Shown here piece by piece: positions 5,908-13,486 of a DNA stretch of 28,892 bases. Position 1 is the stretch's first letter. Each line of letters starts with the position of its first letter. The position numbers and the translations under genes are program-made. The DNA comes from JAKACU01 sp021821185 (GTDB taxonomy: Bacteria; Bacillota; Bacilli; Alicyclobacillales; SLC66). The notes beneath the pieces are model-generated. The model searched no databases. It was not told the DNA's origin and worked only from the letters and a program-made list of their open reading frames with translations. The stretch is from positions 1 to 28,892 of the forward strand of contig DAHWJX010000161.1 of NCBI GenBank assembly GCA_027343965.1, in the 5' to 3' direction.

Positions 5908-7053
5908 CTGCGCGTACTGCATGTATTACCAGCCGGTGAGTTTGGCGGCGCTGAGTCGCAGATTTTAGCCTTGGCGAAAGGTCTGCAAGCGCAAGCGATC
6001 GATGTAGAAGTGGTGACGTACTTTGAAGGGGAGTTTGTGCAAAAAGCGCGCGCGGCAGGTATCGCCGTCAAAGTATTTACGAGCGATGGTTTGTTTGGCG
6101 ATCGGCAACGGTTGATGATGTATCTTCAAGGTAAGCCTGCTGATCTCTTGCATACGCATGGCGTGCGTGCGAGTGTCATTGGGCGTCTTGTGGGGAAGCG
6201 GTTAAAGATTCCAGTGGTGACGACGATACATAGCGATCTTTTCTATGATTATGCTTCCCCCTTGCGCCGCTTTTTATTTATGCAGATGGAACGGCGTACA
6301 CGGCACTTGTCTGCTCGGGTGATTGCCGTGTCAAGCGCTTTAGCCCGTATCCTTGTTTCGCGCGGTTATGACGAAGGCCGTCTTGTCGTGATCAATAACG
6401 GGATGGATACCAAGCGCGCGGATACGGAGCTTGCTTTAGCTAAGGCGACACCAATTGACCTGCGTCGATCCCTTGGGATCGCAAAAGATGTATGGCTTGT
6501 GTTTTGTGCCGCTAGGCTGCATCCGGTTAAGCACCATGATGCGCTGATCTCGGCCATCGGTCAGGTACAAGACATTCAAGGCCGATCGGTGCATCTTGTT
6601 TTAGCAGGGGATGGATCGGAGCGTGCGCGGCTTGAAGCGCTCGCAGCGCAAGTTGCACCCTCTCGTGTGCACTTTCTTGGGGCGCGTTCGGACATTTTTG
6701 CGCTTTTAGCACAGGCGGATCTTTTTGCTCTTGTGTCGCAGATGGAAGGCCTGCCGATCGCGCTGCTTGAGGCGATGTATGCAGGTGTCCCGGTGGTGAC
6801 GACGAAAGTCGGTGGCATGATCGAAGCCGTCGATGGAAGTAGCGAGAGTGACGCACAACTTGCTGGCCTGATGGTGCCACCTGGCGATGATAAGGCGTTA
6901 GCACAGGCGATCGCAAAGATTCTTGCAGATCACGATCAATGGCGCAAGATGAGCGAGGTTGGACACAACCGCGTACGTGATTCGTACTCTTTGCAACAAA
7001 TGGCAGAAGAGGTAGCAGGCCTCTATAGGGATACCATGAAAGGTAAAATATGA
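5908..7053 (+). CDS. GT4 family glycosyltransferase with non-canonical CTG (or ATT) start
   Basis: A GT-B fold, retaining-type glycosyltransferase of about 381 residues, cytoplasmic or membrane-peripheral. The N-terminus reads (M)RVLHVLPAGEFGGAES, the classic first strand plus glycine loop of GT4 enzymes (GEFGGAE at about 10-16). DLLHTHGVRASVIGRLV and TTIHSD follow. The C-terminal domain starts near VWLVFCAARLHPVKHHDALI, with HLVLAGDGSERARLEAL, VHFLGARSDIF and the nucleotide-sugar E-x7-E motif EGLPIALLEAM (E280 and E288). The first in-frame ATG/GTG/TTG is TTG 5971, which has no ribosome site and would delete the first strand and glycine loop. A perfect GGAGG (5896-5900) lies 7 bases before CTG 5908 and 4 before ATT 5905, so CTG 5908 was chosen. 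The acceptor is unknown; it could serve teichoic acid, SCWP or exopolysaccharide synthesis. Confidence 0.85.
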   Translation: MRVLHVLPAGEFGGAESQILALAKGLQAQAIDVEVVTYFEGEFVQKARAAGIAVKVFTSDGLFGDRQRLMMYLQGKPADLLHTHGVRASVIGRLVGKRLKIPVVTTIHSDLFYDYASPLRRFLFMQMERRTRHLSARVIAVSSALARILVSRGYDEGRLVVINNGMDTKRADTELALAKATPIDLRRSLGIAKDVWLVFCAARLHPVKHHDALISAIGQVQDIQGRSVHLVLAGDGSERARLEALAAQVAPSRVHFLGARSDIFALLAQADLFALVSQMEGLPIALLEAMYAGVPVVTTKVGGMIEAVDGSSESDAQLAGLMVPPGDDKALAQAIAKILADHDQWRKMSEVGHNRVRDSYSLQQMAEEVAGLYRDTMKGKI

Positions 7054-7265
7054 ATTTTCTATGGAAATACGAAAAATTGGGCGGAATTTCAAAAGTTTTG
7101 TCGTAACCTATTAGCAGAGAAGAAGACTTTCTGGTACACTGGCATTGGTCTTATGATGCATTGGGAAGTAACGGCAACTCACTTTATCCTGAGTGGGACG
7201 CATCTTTTTTGCACAAATCTCTTTGGGCACCCTGTTATTTCCCGCAGCTATCTGATGTAAATCTC

Positions 7266-7295
7266 TTTACGAGATTCCATAGGGTCGTCTATAAT
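7266..7295 (+). promoter_or_regulatory. Candidate promoter of S-layer gene 1
   Basis: TTTACG (7266-7271), an 18-base spacer, then a perfect TATAAT (7290-7295). The -35 element sits in a small inverted repeat (AATCTC 7260-7265, loop TTTAC, GAGATT 7271-7276) that could be an operator. The transcript start would be near 7302. Confidence 0.45.
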
Positions 7296-7412
7296 ACGTA
7301 GGCGTAAGGGATAATTCTTCTCTAGCAACACCATGAAACCTTTTAGTATTACGGATCGTCGGTACCTTGAAAACCTCATGCACTAGGCTTGAAGTCACCT
7401 GCGAATGTTGTA

Positions 7413-7424
7413 TCACGTACGTGA
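7413..7424. promoter_or_regulatory. 12-base perfect palindrome in the S-layer leader
   Basis: TCACGTACGTGA is its own reverse complement. It lies 275 bases before the S-layer start, in the presumed untranslated leader. It could be an operator or the stem of an RNA structure; no known binding protein is assigned. Confidence 0.3.
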
Positions 7425-7687
7425 CCCAAGAACAAGTACAACGGATAGTTGCTTTCTAGCACTGAGGGGAGGGATGTCGACCTGTGATGACACGCCCGAT
7501 CAGAAACTTGTGCAGGCATTTTCGGTGTGTGGGACGGGGAGCGGAATGACACTGAAGACATGCTTGTGAAGAAGAGTTCGGAAACGGCTTTACAGGGACA
7601 TTGCATGCGGACCTACCGTTGGCCAGTTCCTTGGCCTCATTGTCGCAATACCATTTTGAATTTTGGTTATTAAGAGGAGGAACCGGA

Positions 7688-10600
7688 TTGAAACGCACGC
7701 TTTCCAGTATTGCTGCAGCAGCGATGATCCTTGGTACGCTGGCTCCAGCAGCTTTTGCGGCGACGTCGAGCACGTCCTATACCGACATCAGCGGCAACTT
7801 TGCAGCTACACAAATCGCACAATTAACGCAAGATGGCTTCATTCATGGCTTCAGCGATAACACGTATCGTCCGAATGATCCTGTGACGCGCGGACAATTT
7901 CTTGCTTACTATATGAAAGCTGTCCAATCGGTCACGGGTATTGCACCAAGTGCCAACATGCAAGTGTACTCCGACGTGGCTCCAGGTAACTGGGCGTTCA
8001 ACTTCGTCGGCGCCGCAGAATCCAATGGCTGGGTAAACCCTTACTGGGTCGGTGCCCGCGTTGGCTATGCATTCCATGAAAACTACAAAGCATCATGGGG
8101 CGATGCAGCTTCCTTCTTCGTAGCTTCCATGGTTCAAGCTGGCAAACTTACCCTTCCAAAAGGTGTAGCGCCTTTGGCTTATGTACAAACATTAGGTCTG
8201 TTACAAGGTATTCCTTCGACAGATGTGCCTTCTGCTAACAAGTACATGGATCGCGCCGATGCAGCGATGTTCCTTTCGAACGTGCTTGCATGGACCCAAG
8301 GCCAATTGTTGCCGCAAGGTGCAAAAGTTACTGTAACCGGCGGTGCCAATGTTGCTCCTGGTAGTTCGGAACAATTAAATGTTGTTGTTAAAGATGCCAA
8401 TGGTAATGCAATCACGTTACCGAGCAATGCGAATGTTCAGTGGTCTGTCGATAACAAAGATGGATTCTTTAATCCGAATGTATCCGGCCAATTGGTCACA
8501 ACAGCAGCAGGTACGTATAACGTGACTGCTACAGTTGATGGGGTTGCTTCAGCTCCGTTTGCTGTGACTGCGTATGGTTCAGTGGCAGGCGTGAAATTAT
8601 CAGCGGCAAACGCTAACTTGGTTGCTAATGGCGTCTCAACGGACACAGTTACTGCAACAGCTGTTGATGCGAGTGGCAACACGGTAGGTGGCTTTAATGG
8701 AACAGGCACCGTTACTGTTTCCGGAACTGCCACCACTTATCCAACAACTGGTCAAGCCAGCGACTTCACGTCGACATCAAGCAACGGCTCAACAACCTAT
8801 AACGTAACCTTTACCAATGGTGTAGCAACCTTTGATGTGCAAGCGGGTACCGTTGCTGGTCTGAGCTCGACCTATACGGTTTCTTATACACCATCTGGTA
8901 GCACCACCGCATTAACTGGTTCTGCGACAATCAACACCGTACCGCAAACAGCAACAGCTCTTCAAGTAACACCTCCGTCGCCTGCTTATGTGGCAGCGAA
9001 TGGCGTAACAGCTTCTAACTTTAATGTAGAAGTTGTTGACCAAACTGGGAATCCAATGCTGACTGGATCGTGGGCATATAACGTAGCCGTAAGTGGCCCT
9101 GGCACGTTGGTAAGTCCGACTACGGGCGTATTTTCCGGTAATGGCTCTACAACGCCTACCCAAGGTATTGTAACTGTCAATTCCGAACAGGGTGTCACTG
9201 GAGACATTACAGTGACCGCAAGTGCTACAGGACTGACGTCTGCTTCTGGCACCGTAAAATCCGTGGTTGCTCAAGCACCTGTAAAATTTGCGCCTAGCAC
9301 AACGACAGCTACCTTCGCTCAAGGCTCTGCTGGAACCACGGTATCCGTGTCCCCTGTGGATGCCAATGGTTATCCGGCATCGTGGCCATCTGGTACGTAT
9401 ACAGTGTTTGTGACGAATAGCTCTAATGCTGCCGCTACAAATATTGATATCAATGGTACGCCAGTAACGTCTAGCGGTTTGGGACTTCCTGCAGGTGGAT
9501 CTATGGTATTTACGGACAACAATGCTGGTGCCGATGCTGGCACGTATACGGTAATGGTAAAAGATAGTAGTGGCAACGTGTGGGCAACGTTCCCGGTAGT
9601 CGAGACGGCCGGTGCCGCTGCTAAGCTATCTGCTTCTGTGCCCGCACAATATGTAACCCAAGCTGGTGCGGCAAGTGTTCCTGTGACCATTCAATTACAA
9701 GATGCCAATGGTAACAACGTGGCTCAAGCCAATGTACCTGTTTCGGTATATGTACAAGGTAGTAATGGAGCTGGAACAGCAACATTGAACGGAACGTCAA
9801 CAGCTTCAAACAGTCAGCTGACAGTTGATACGAACAGTAATGGTGTTGCAACGGTTACCCTTGATGCTCAGCCATATGCTGGCGAGGTGTACACGGTCAC
9901 AGCTACACCTGGTTCTGCTGCAGGCATGCCGTTGTCATCGGTATCCACGAATGTTACTGTGCAACAAGCTGTTGTAGCAAATGTAACAACAAGCCTAGCA
10001 GCTTCTAATGGCTCTAGCTATGTAACTGCAGGTGGAACAGTCACTGGTACCGTGTACTTGAAGGACGCCTATGGCAATCCTGTAAACAATTCACAAAATG
10101 TAACCCTGACAGTTACCGGTGGACTTGGTACACCTAAAATTACTGGTGGAAGCGCAACGCTAACAGGTTCCGCTAGTCCGTACACAGTAAACGTAACTAA
10201 TGGTTGGTTCAGTTTCTCAGCAACAGCTGGTACTGCTGGCGCAGCGACGGTTACTGCAGCTGACACCTCCTTTGCCCCGAATGTCAGTGGCTCTGGTAGT
10301 GTGACTGTCCTATCTGGCCCAGCCAACGCAGGCTATGCATTCTTTAACGCTGCTGGTCAAGAAATCACCTCAAGCAATGAACTTGCAGTTACTGCAAACA
10401 CGCCGGTTGAAGTGTGGCTGAAGCCTATCGACGTTGCAGGTAACCCTGGCGTCAATAGCGATGCGGGGACAGCAATCTTCGCTGATGGTAGTAATGGCCA
10501 ATTCCGTGTGAATTCTTCTACGGGTACAAGTAGTCAAACGACTCCTGTAGTTGCCGGTACAGCTGCGATTCCTGTCTGGTATGTAAACAGCACAAGCGGA

Positions 10601-10891
10601 AGCTACAACCTCAGCGCACAAGGCGCAGTGGTTACGACTCCGTTCGCTGCAGTGAAGGGCCAAACGAATCAATACGCAGCGACCCTGGCACTTTCGAACA
10701 ACGGCGTGCTTGATGCCGCAGCGGTGTTAAATGACAACTTGCTCACGGTTACTGGTTACACCTACACGAACGGTACTCCAACGGCTGGCCAATTTACGGT
10801 CACGGGTACTGCTGGTAACTACACGATCACGTTGTACACCAATGCAGCATTGACGGCACAACCTACTGTCAGCTATAACGGTGCGTTTTAA
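7688..10891 (+). CDS. SLH-domain S-layer protein 1
   Basis: A 1067-residue secreted surface-layer protein. The start is TTG 7688 after AAGAGGAGG; the open frame upstream to 7601 is not family-like. A signal peptide (KR, hydrophobic core, AFA|AT) is cleaved near residue 24. Three divergent SLH-type modules follow in about 30-205: YTDISGNFAATQIAQLTQDG with TRGQ (67-70), YSDVAPGNWAFNFVGAAESN with SWGD (136-139), and a third with DRAD (188-191). These replace the usual TRAE. Residues about 215-1000 are tandem Ig-like (Big/invasin-type) beta domains with recurring DANGN, DASGN and DAYGNP turns, rich in Thr, Ser, Ala and Val. SLH modules normally bind pyruvylated secondary cell-wall polymer; the Thr/Ser-rich body would be the glycan acceptor. 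Codon choice looks strongly biased, as for an abundant protein. A strong terminator follows directly, so it is probably monocistronic. Confidence 0.9.
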   Translation: MKRTLSSIAAAAMILGTLAPAAFAATSSTSYTDISGNFAATQIAQLTQDGFIHGFSDNTYRPNDPVTRGQFLAYYMKAVQSVTGIAPSANMQVYSDVAPGNWAFNFVGAAESNGWVNPYWVGARVGYAFHENYKASWGDAASFFVASMVQAGKLTLPKGVAPLAYVQTLGLLQGIPSTDVPSANKYMDRADAAMFLSNVLAWTQGQLLPQGAKVTVTGGANVAPGSSEQLNVVVKDANGNAITLPSNANVQWSVDNKDGFFNPNVSGQLVTTAAGTYNVTATVDGVASAPFAVTAYGSVAGVKLSAANANLVANGVSTDTVTATAVDASGNTVGGFNGTGTVTVSGTATTYPTTGQASDFTSTSSNGSTTYNVTFTNGVATFDVQAGTVAGLSSTYTVSYTPSGSTTALTGSATINTVPQTATALQVTPPSPAYVAANGVTASNFNVEVVDQTGNPMLTGSWAYNVAVSGPGTLVSPTTGVFSGNGSTTPTQGIVTVNSEQGVTGDITVTASATGLTSASGTVKSVVAQAPVKFAPSTTTATFAQGSAGTTVSVSPVDANGYPASWPSGTYTVFVTNSSNAAATNIDINGTPVTSSGLGLPAGGSMVFTDNNAGADAGTYTVMVKDSSGNVWATFPVVETAGAAAKLSASVPAQYVTQAGAASVPVTIQLQDANGNNVAQANVPVSVYVQGSNGAGTATLNGTSTASNSQLTVDTNSNGVATVTLDAQPYAGEVYTVTATPGSAAGMPLSSVSTNVTVQQAVVANVTTSLAASNGSSYVTAGGTVTGTVYLKDAYGNPVNNSQNVTLTVTGGLGTPKITGGSATLTGSASPYTVNVTNGWFSFSATAGTAGAATVTAADTSFAPNVSGSGSVTVLSGPANAGYAFFNAAGQEITSSNELAVTANTPVEVWLKPIDVAGNPGVNSDAGTAIFADGSNGQFRVNSSTGTSSQTTPVVAGTAAIPVWYVNSTSGSYNLSAQGAVVTTPFAAVKGQTNQYAATLALSNNGVLDAAAVLNDNLLTVTGYTYTNGTPTAGQFTVTGTAGNYTITLYTNAALTAQPTVSYNGAF

Positions 10892-10924
10892 GTAGTGATC
10901 ATTAGGTAGTTTTTTGTTTTGGAT

Positions 10925-10963
10925 CACTGGATGCGAGTTTTCTTACTCGCATCCAGTGTTTTT
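10925..10963 (+). terminator. Strong intrinsic terminator after S-layer gene 1
   Basis: A perfect 14-base-pair stem (CACTGGATGCGAGT at 10925-10938 and its complement at 10945-10958), a 6-base loop TTTCTT and a T5 run at 10959-10963. It lies 34 bases past the stop. Confidence 0.95.
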
Positions 10964-11061
10964 ATAAAATGGTATTGAGATAATTGTTGATACGTAGGCT
11001 TGTAATTAATGTACGTACTATATTACAAATGTGGATACAAATGAGTTCGGGAGGATAATTC

Positions 11062-13401
11062 GTGAGCTTAGAAGGACAAAGTATAAGTGCCAACGACAGA
11101 TTGCAGTGGCGATTCACGGTAATTATGGTCTTCTATTTTGCAATTATTCTAGTGGTGCCGTGGTTGATGCCATCGGATGCAGGCTTATTTTTTGCACCTG
11201 CTTCCTCGATCGCTGCAACTATAATAATAGCTCTGAGTATCGGCTTATTGCAGTACCGATATCTTAATTGGTCACTCGTGGACCCGAAGTTATGGGCAAT
11301 ACTGTTGGCGCTATATGAATTAGTAGAAAATCTATGGGCGGCGTCACCCCGTGAATCTTTACAGGTAAATGTTGTACAAATATCTGCTTTGCTTTTATTT
11401 GTCCTCATACAATCACAATGCAAACACTTCGCTAAATTTTTTGTCCTTATATTTACTATTTCCGGGATTGCAGTATATGTCTATGGCATGGGTGCTGGAG
11501 TTCACTGGTGGAACGCTATCGATGCAGTTTATGGTACCAATCAGCTTGCGTCCATTTTTCAGTATCACAACACCTTTGGCGCATTTGAGTTAGCGGTTGG
11601 TATTATAGGTCTGATGGGGGGGCTCCAGTGGAATAAGTGGTGGTTGAACTCAATTGGTATTTTTGCTTTCATCATGAGTATCAACGCAGTCGTTGCAAGC
11701 TATTCACGTACTGTTTGGGTTCTAGCAGTTATTGCCCTTATTATTACCTTTGTTGTAAGAGCCCTCATAGAGAAAATGTTATGGTCGCAATTACTAGCTG
11801 GACTTGGACTTGTTACGGGCGGACTTACTGCGCTTTTAACGTTGCGGGCTTTGGATCAAACAAATGCGATATCATTTGTTTTAAGTTTTGCTATTGGGGT
11901 TCTTATGTCAATAGCGATTGCTTATACCCACCACTGGCTTTCAAGTCATTCCATTTCTCGCAAGATATCAGTGAGTGTGTTGGGTATCTCGATGTTGATT
12001 GTTATGACTATTCTATACAAATTTCGCGCTCATCTTTTTCATGGGGCAACATCCATCACTAGCCGCTTAGATACCATTAATTTCCACAGTGTCAGTTTAC
12101 AAGAACGCTTCTACTATTATCAAAATGCTTTGCACATGTGGCTATCTAATCCCGTTTTTGGTTCGGGTGGTGGGACTTGGACTACAAAATTTCAAGCATT
12201 TCAAACTCTTCCTTATTGGTCAGAACAAGTGCACTCTTCTTTCTTTGATCTATTGCTCAATGGGGGATTGTTTGGACTTATATTAGTTGTTGTCTTTGCT
12301 GCATTTACCATTCGAAGGGTACATCGAAACTACAAGAGCCATGAGTCAAAAGCACATAAATTGTTTGTGTCAGGCTCAGCACTGGCGACTTTGATTTTAT
12401 TGGCACATTCCCTTTTAGATTTTGATTTTGCTTTTGGATATTATCAATATATTTTTGTAATTTTATTAGCATTTGCTGCCGGACCTTCCTCTTTATTCTC
12501 TGTCACTTCTGACGGCAAAGGCAGTATCAAATCCCCACAACCTAAGAAAAATGTAGGTAGTACGTCTTACACTGTACGGTTTAGCATGAATCTAACCTTG
12601 CTTGTAATTGGTTGTATCACTATATTGGCGGGTCTATCTCTTAGTGTGTCCCAAATTCTAACGAACATGGCTTCAAATCCGAACACTAGTGCTTCAAGCA
12701 AGTTTGGGCTTACGTTGTCAGCCGCATCCTGGGCACCGTACGATGGACAACTACAGCTTGCGTTAGCGAATTACTATTTACAGACGGCTCAGTCAAGTCG
12801 AGATACAAGCCTATTTACGCAAGCTTGGAATGCTGCACAAGCAGCACACGGGTTATCACCTTGGGATCCAACTGTGCAAACTCAAGTAGCCATTATCGCG
12901 TATCAACTGCGTCAAATGCCAAGTGCTATTGCATGGGCCGACTTATCGTTAACCGATGCGCCATTTAGTGAAACAGTTTATCGAAACTTATTGGGATTAA
13001 CGCTTTGGACATCTGCTCAGGAATTAAAAGCAGATCCCTCTCAAGGACGTGCGGGATTGAGCAGAGTGCTTCATTTATATCAAGAATACCAAGACAAGAT
13101 GAAAGTACTTAATATGCATCTTTTCCCAGACTCAATTCCAATGCAAATGGATGCATCAATTCAAGTCTATGTTGCGACGGCAGATGCGCTTTTACATCAT
13201 CCCAAAGCATCCTTACACGCGATGAATCCACTCTTGACAGTCAATCGCGATCAGGCAGCTGTCAACCTTTATGAAATTGACACAGTACTCGACGATCAAC
13301 AGTTAAAGAAAACAGGTGCACTGGATTCCAATATGCTAAAACAACTTCATGGTAATCCAACTGCCTTACAAGAGTATGAATTCTTACAAACGCTTGTCTA
13401 A
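11062..13401 (+). CDS. O-antigen ligase / Wzy_C-like glycan transferase with TPR-like C-terminus
   Basis: A 779-residue polytopic membrane protein starting at GTG 11062 after GGGAGGA. About ten or more hydrophobic helices occupy residues 15-475. Ligase-type features lie on the putative outer-face loop: an Arg in SYSRTVW (R216), the PVFGSGGGTW motif (GSGGG from 367), and a His in QVHSSFFDLLLNGGLFG (H391), placed like the HNxYLxxLxxxG motif of WaaL/Wzy_C proteins (PF04932) but with Ser instead of Asn. After the last helix (about 510-530) comes a soluble TPR-like helical repeat domain (ANYYLQTAQSSRDTSLFTQA, AAQAAHGLSPWDPTVQ). By analogy with WsfB of Paenibacillus alvei it could transfer the finished lipid-linked glycan to the S-layer protein; polymerase activity is the alternative. 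It heads the glycan gene row and is AT-richer than the S-layer gene before it. Confidence 0.82.
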   Translation: MSLEGQSISANDRLQWRFTVIMVFYFAIILVVPWLMPSDAGLFFAPASSIAATIIIALSIGLLQYRYLNWSLVDPKLWAILLALYELVENLWAASPRESLQVNVVQISALLLFVLIQSQCKHFAKFFVLIFTISGIAVYVYGMGAGVHWWNAIDAVYGTNQLASIFQYHNTFGAFELAVGIIGLMGGLQWNKWWLNSIGIFAFIMSINAVVASYSRTVWVLAVIALIITFVVRALIEKMLWSQLLAGLGLVTGGLTALLTLRALDQTNAISFVLSFAIGVLMSIAIAYTHHWLSSHSISRKISVSVLGISMLIVMTILYKFRAHLFHGATSITSRLDTINFHSVSLQERFYYYQNALHMWLSNPVFGSGGGTWTTKFQAFQTLPYWSEQVHSSFFDLLLNGGLFGLILVVVFAAFTIRRVHRNYKSHESKAHKLFVSGSALATLILLAHSLLDFDFAFGYYQYIFVILLAFAAGPSSLFSVTSDGKGSIKSPQPKKNVGSTSYTVRFSMNLTLLVIGCITILAGLSLSVSQILTNMASNPNTSASSKFGLTLSAASWAPYDGQLQLALANYYLQTAQSSRDTSLFTQAWNAAQAAHGLSPWDPTVQTQVAIIAYQLRQMPSAIAWADLSLTDAPFSETVYRNLLGLTLWTSAQELKADPSQGRAGLSRVLHLYQEYQDKMKVLNMHLFPDSIPMQMDASIQVYVATADALLHHPKASLHAMNPLLTVNRDQAAVNLYEIDTVLDDQQLKKTGALDSNMLKQLHGNPTALQEYEFLQTLV

Positions 13402-13431
13402 TATGAGTTCGGATTGTGTGACTTGTTGTCG

Positions 13432-13447
13432 CATGGCTTTAGCCATG
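13432..13447 (+). other. Small hairpin between ligase-like and initiating transferase genes
   Basis: CATGGC, loop TTTA, GCCATG: a perfect 6-base stem, followed by TTACTATTTT. The T-rich tail is interrupted, so it is at most a weak or partial terminator reducing read-through into the next gene. Confidence 0.35.
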
Positions 13448-13466
13448 TTACTATTTTAAAATAAAC

Positions 13467-13484
13467 CTAGCAAAGGAGGGCTAG
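13467..13484 (+). promoter_or_regulatory. Ribosome-binding site displayed in a hairpin loop
   Basis: CTAGC (13467-13471) and GCTAG (13480-13484) form a 5-base stem whose loop is exactly AAAGGAGG, a full Shine-Dalgarno sequence. TTG 13487 follows 7 bases after the GGAGG core. It decides the start of the initiating transferase gene. Confidence 0.5.
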
Positions 13485-13486
13485 TA

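Larger units (their letters stand above)
7054..7687 (+). other. Long intergenic/leader region before the first S-layer gene
   Basis: 634 bases without a convincing intact gene. The left part (7050-7301) keeps a coding-like frame broken by TAA at 7104-7106: ATG 7050 overlaps the GT4 stop as ATGA, with AAAGG 6 bases upstream, and encodes an 18-residue peptide. The frame then stays open to TAG 7299-7301. The GT4 frame itself also stays open to 7260. A promoter candidate is at 7266-7295, after which about 385 bases of untranslated leader would precede TTG 7688. The leader holds a 12-base palindrome (7413-7424), two similar 19-mers (7309-7327 and 7443-7461, 15 of 19 equal) and TTGGCC repeated at 7619 and 7633. 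The S-layer ribosome site is AAGAGGAGG, about 8 bases before the start. No terminator was seen after the GT4 gene. Confidence 0.5.

Noticed and set aside
5971..5973. TTG 5971 as start of the GT4 gene
   Set aside because: No ribosome site and it removes the conserved first strand and GEFGGAE loop.
7601..7687. N-terminal extension of S-layer protein 1
   Set aside because: The extra 29 residues precede a perfect ribosome site and signal peptide; the paralogue starts at the equivalent TTG.
8330..10700. Tandem DNA repeats in the S-layer Ig-like region
   Set aside because: The domains recur at protein level (DANGN, DAYGNP turns), but I see no long near-identical DNA units.
10984..11026. Promoter for the ligase-like gene (TTGTTG/TTGATA/TTGTAA with TATATT or TATTAC)
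   Set aside because: None of the combinations gives 16-18 base spacing with good hexamers, so no specific promoter is called.
11637..12062. 141-codon open frame on the plus strand inside the ligase-like gene
   Set aside because: Out-of-frame shadow of a membrane protein; Cys/Tyr/Trp-rich translation typical of shifted hydrophobic codons.
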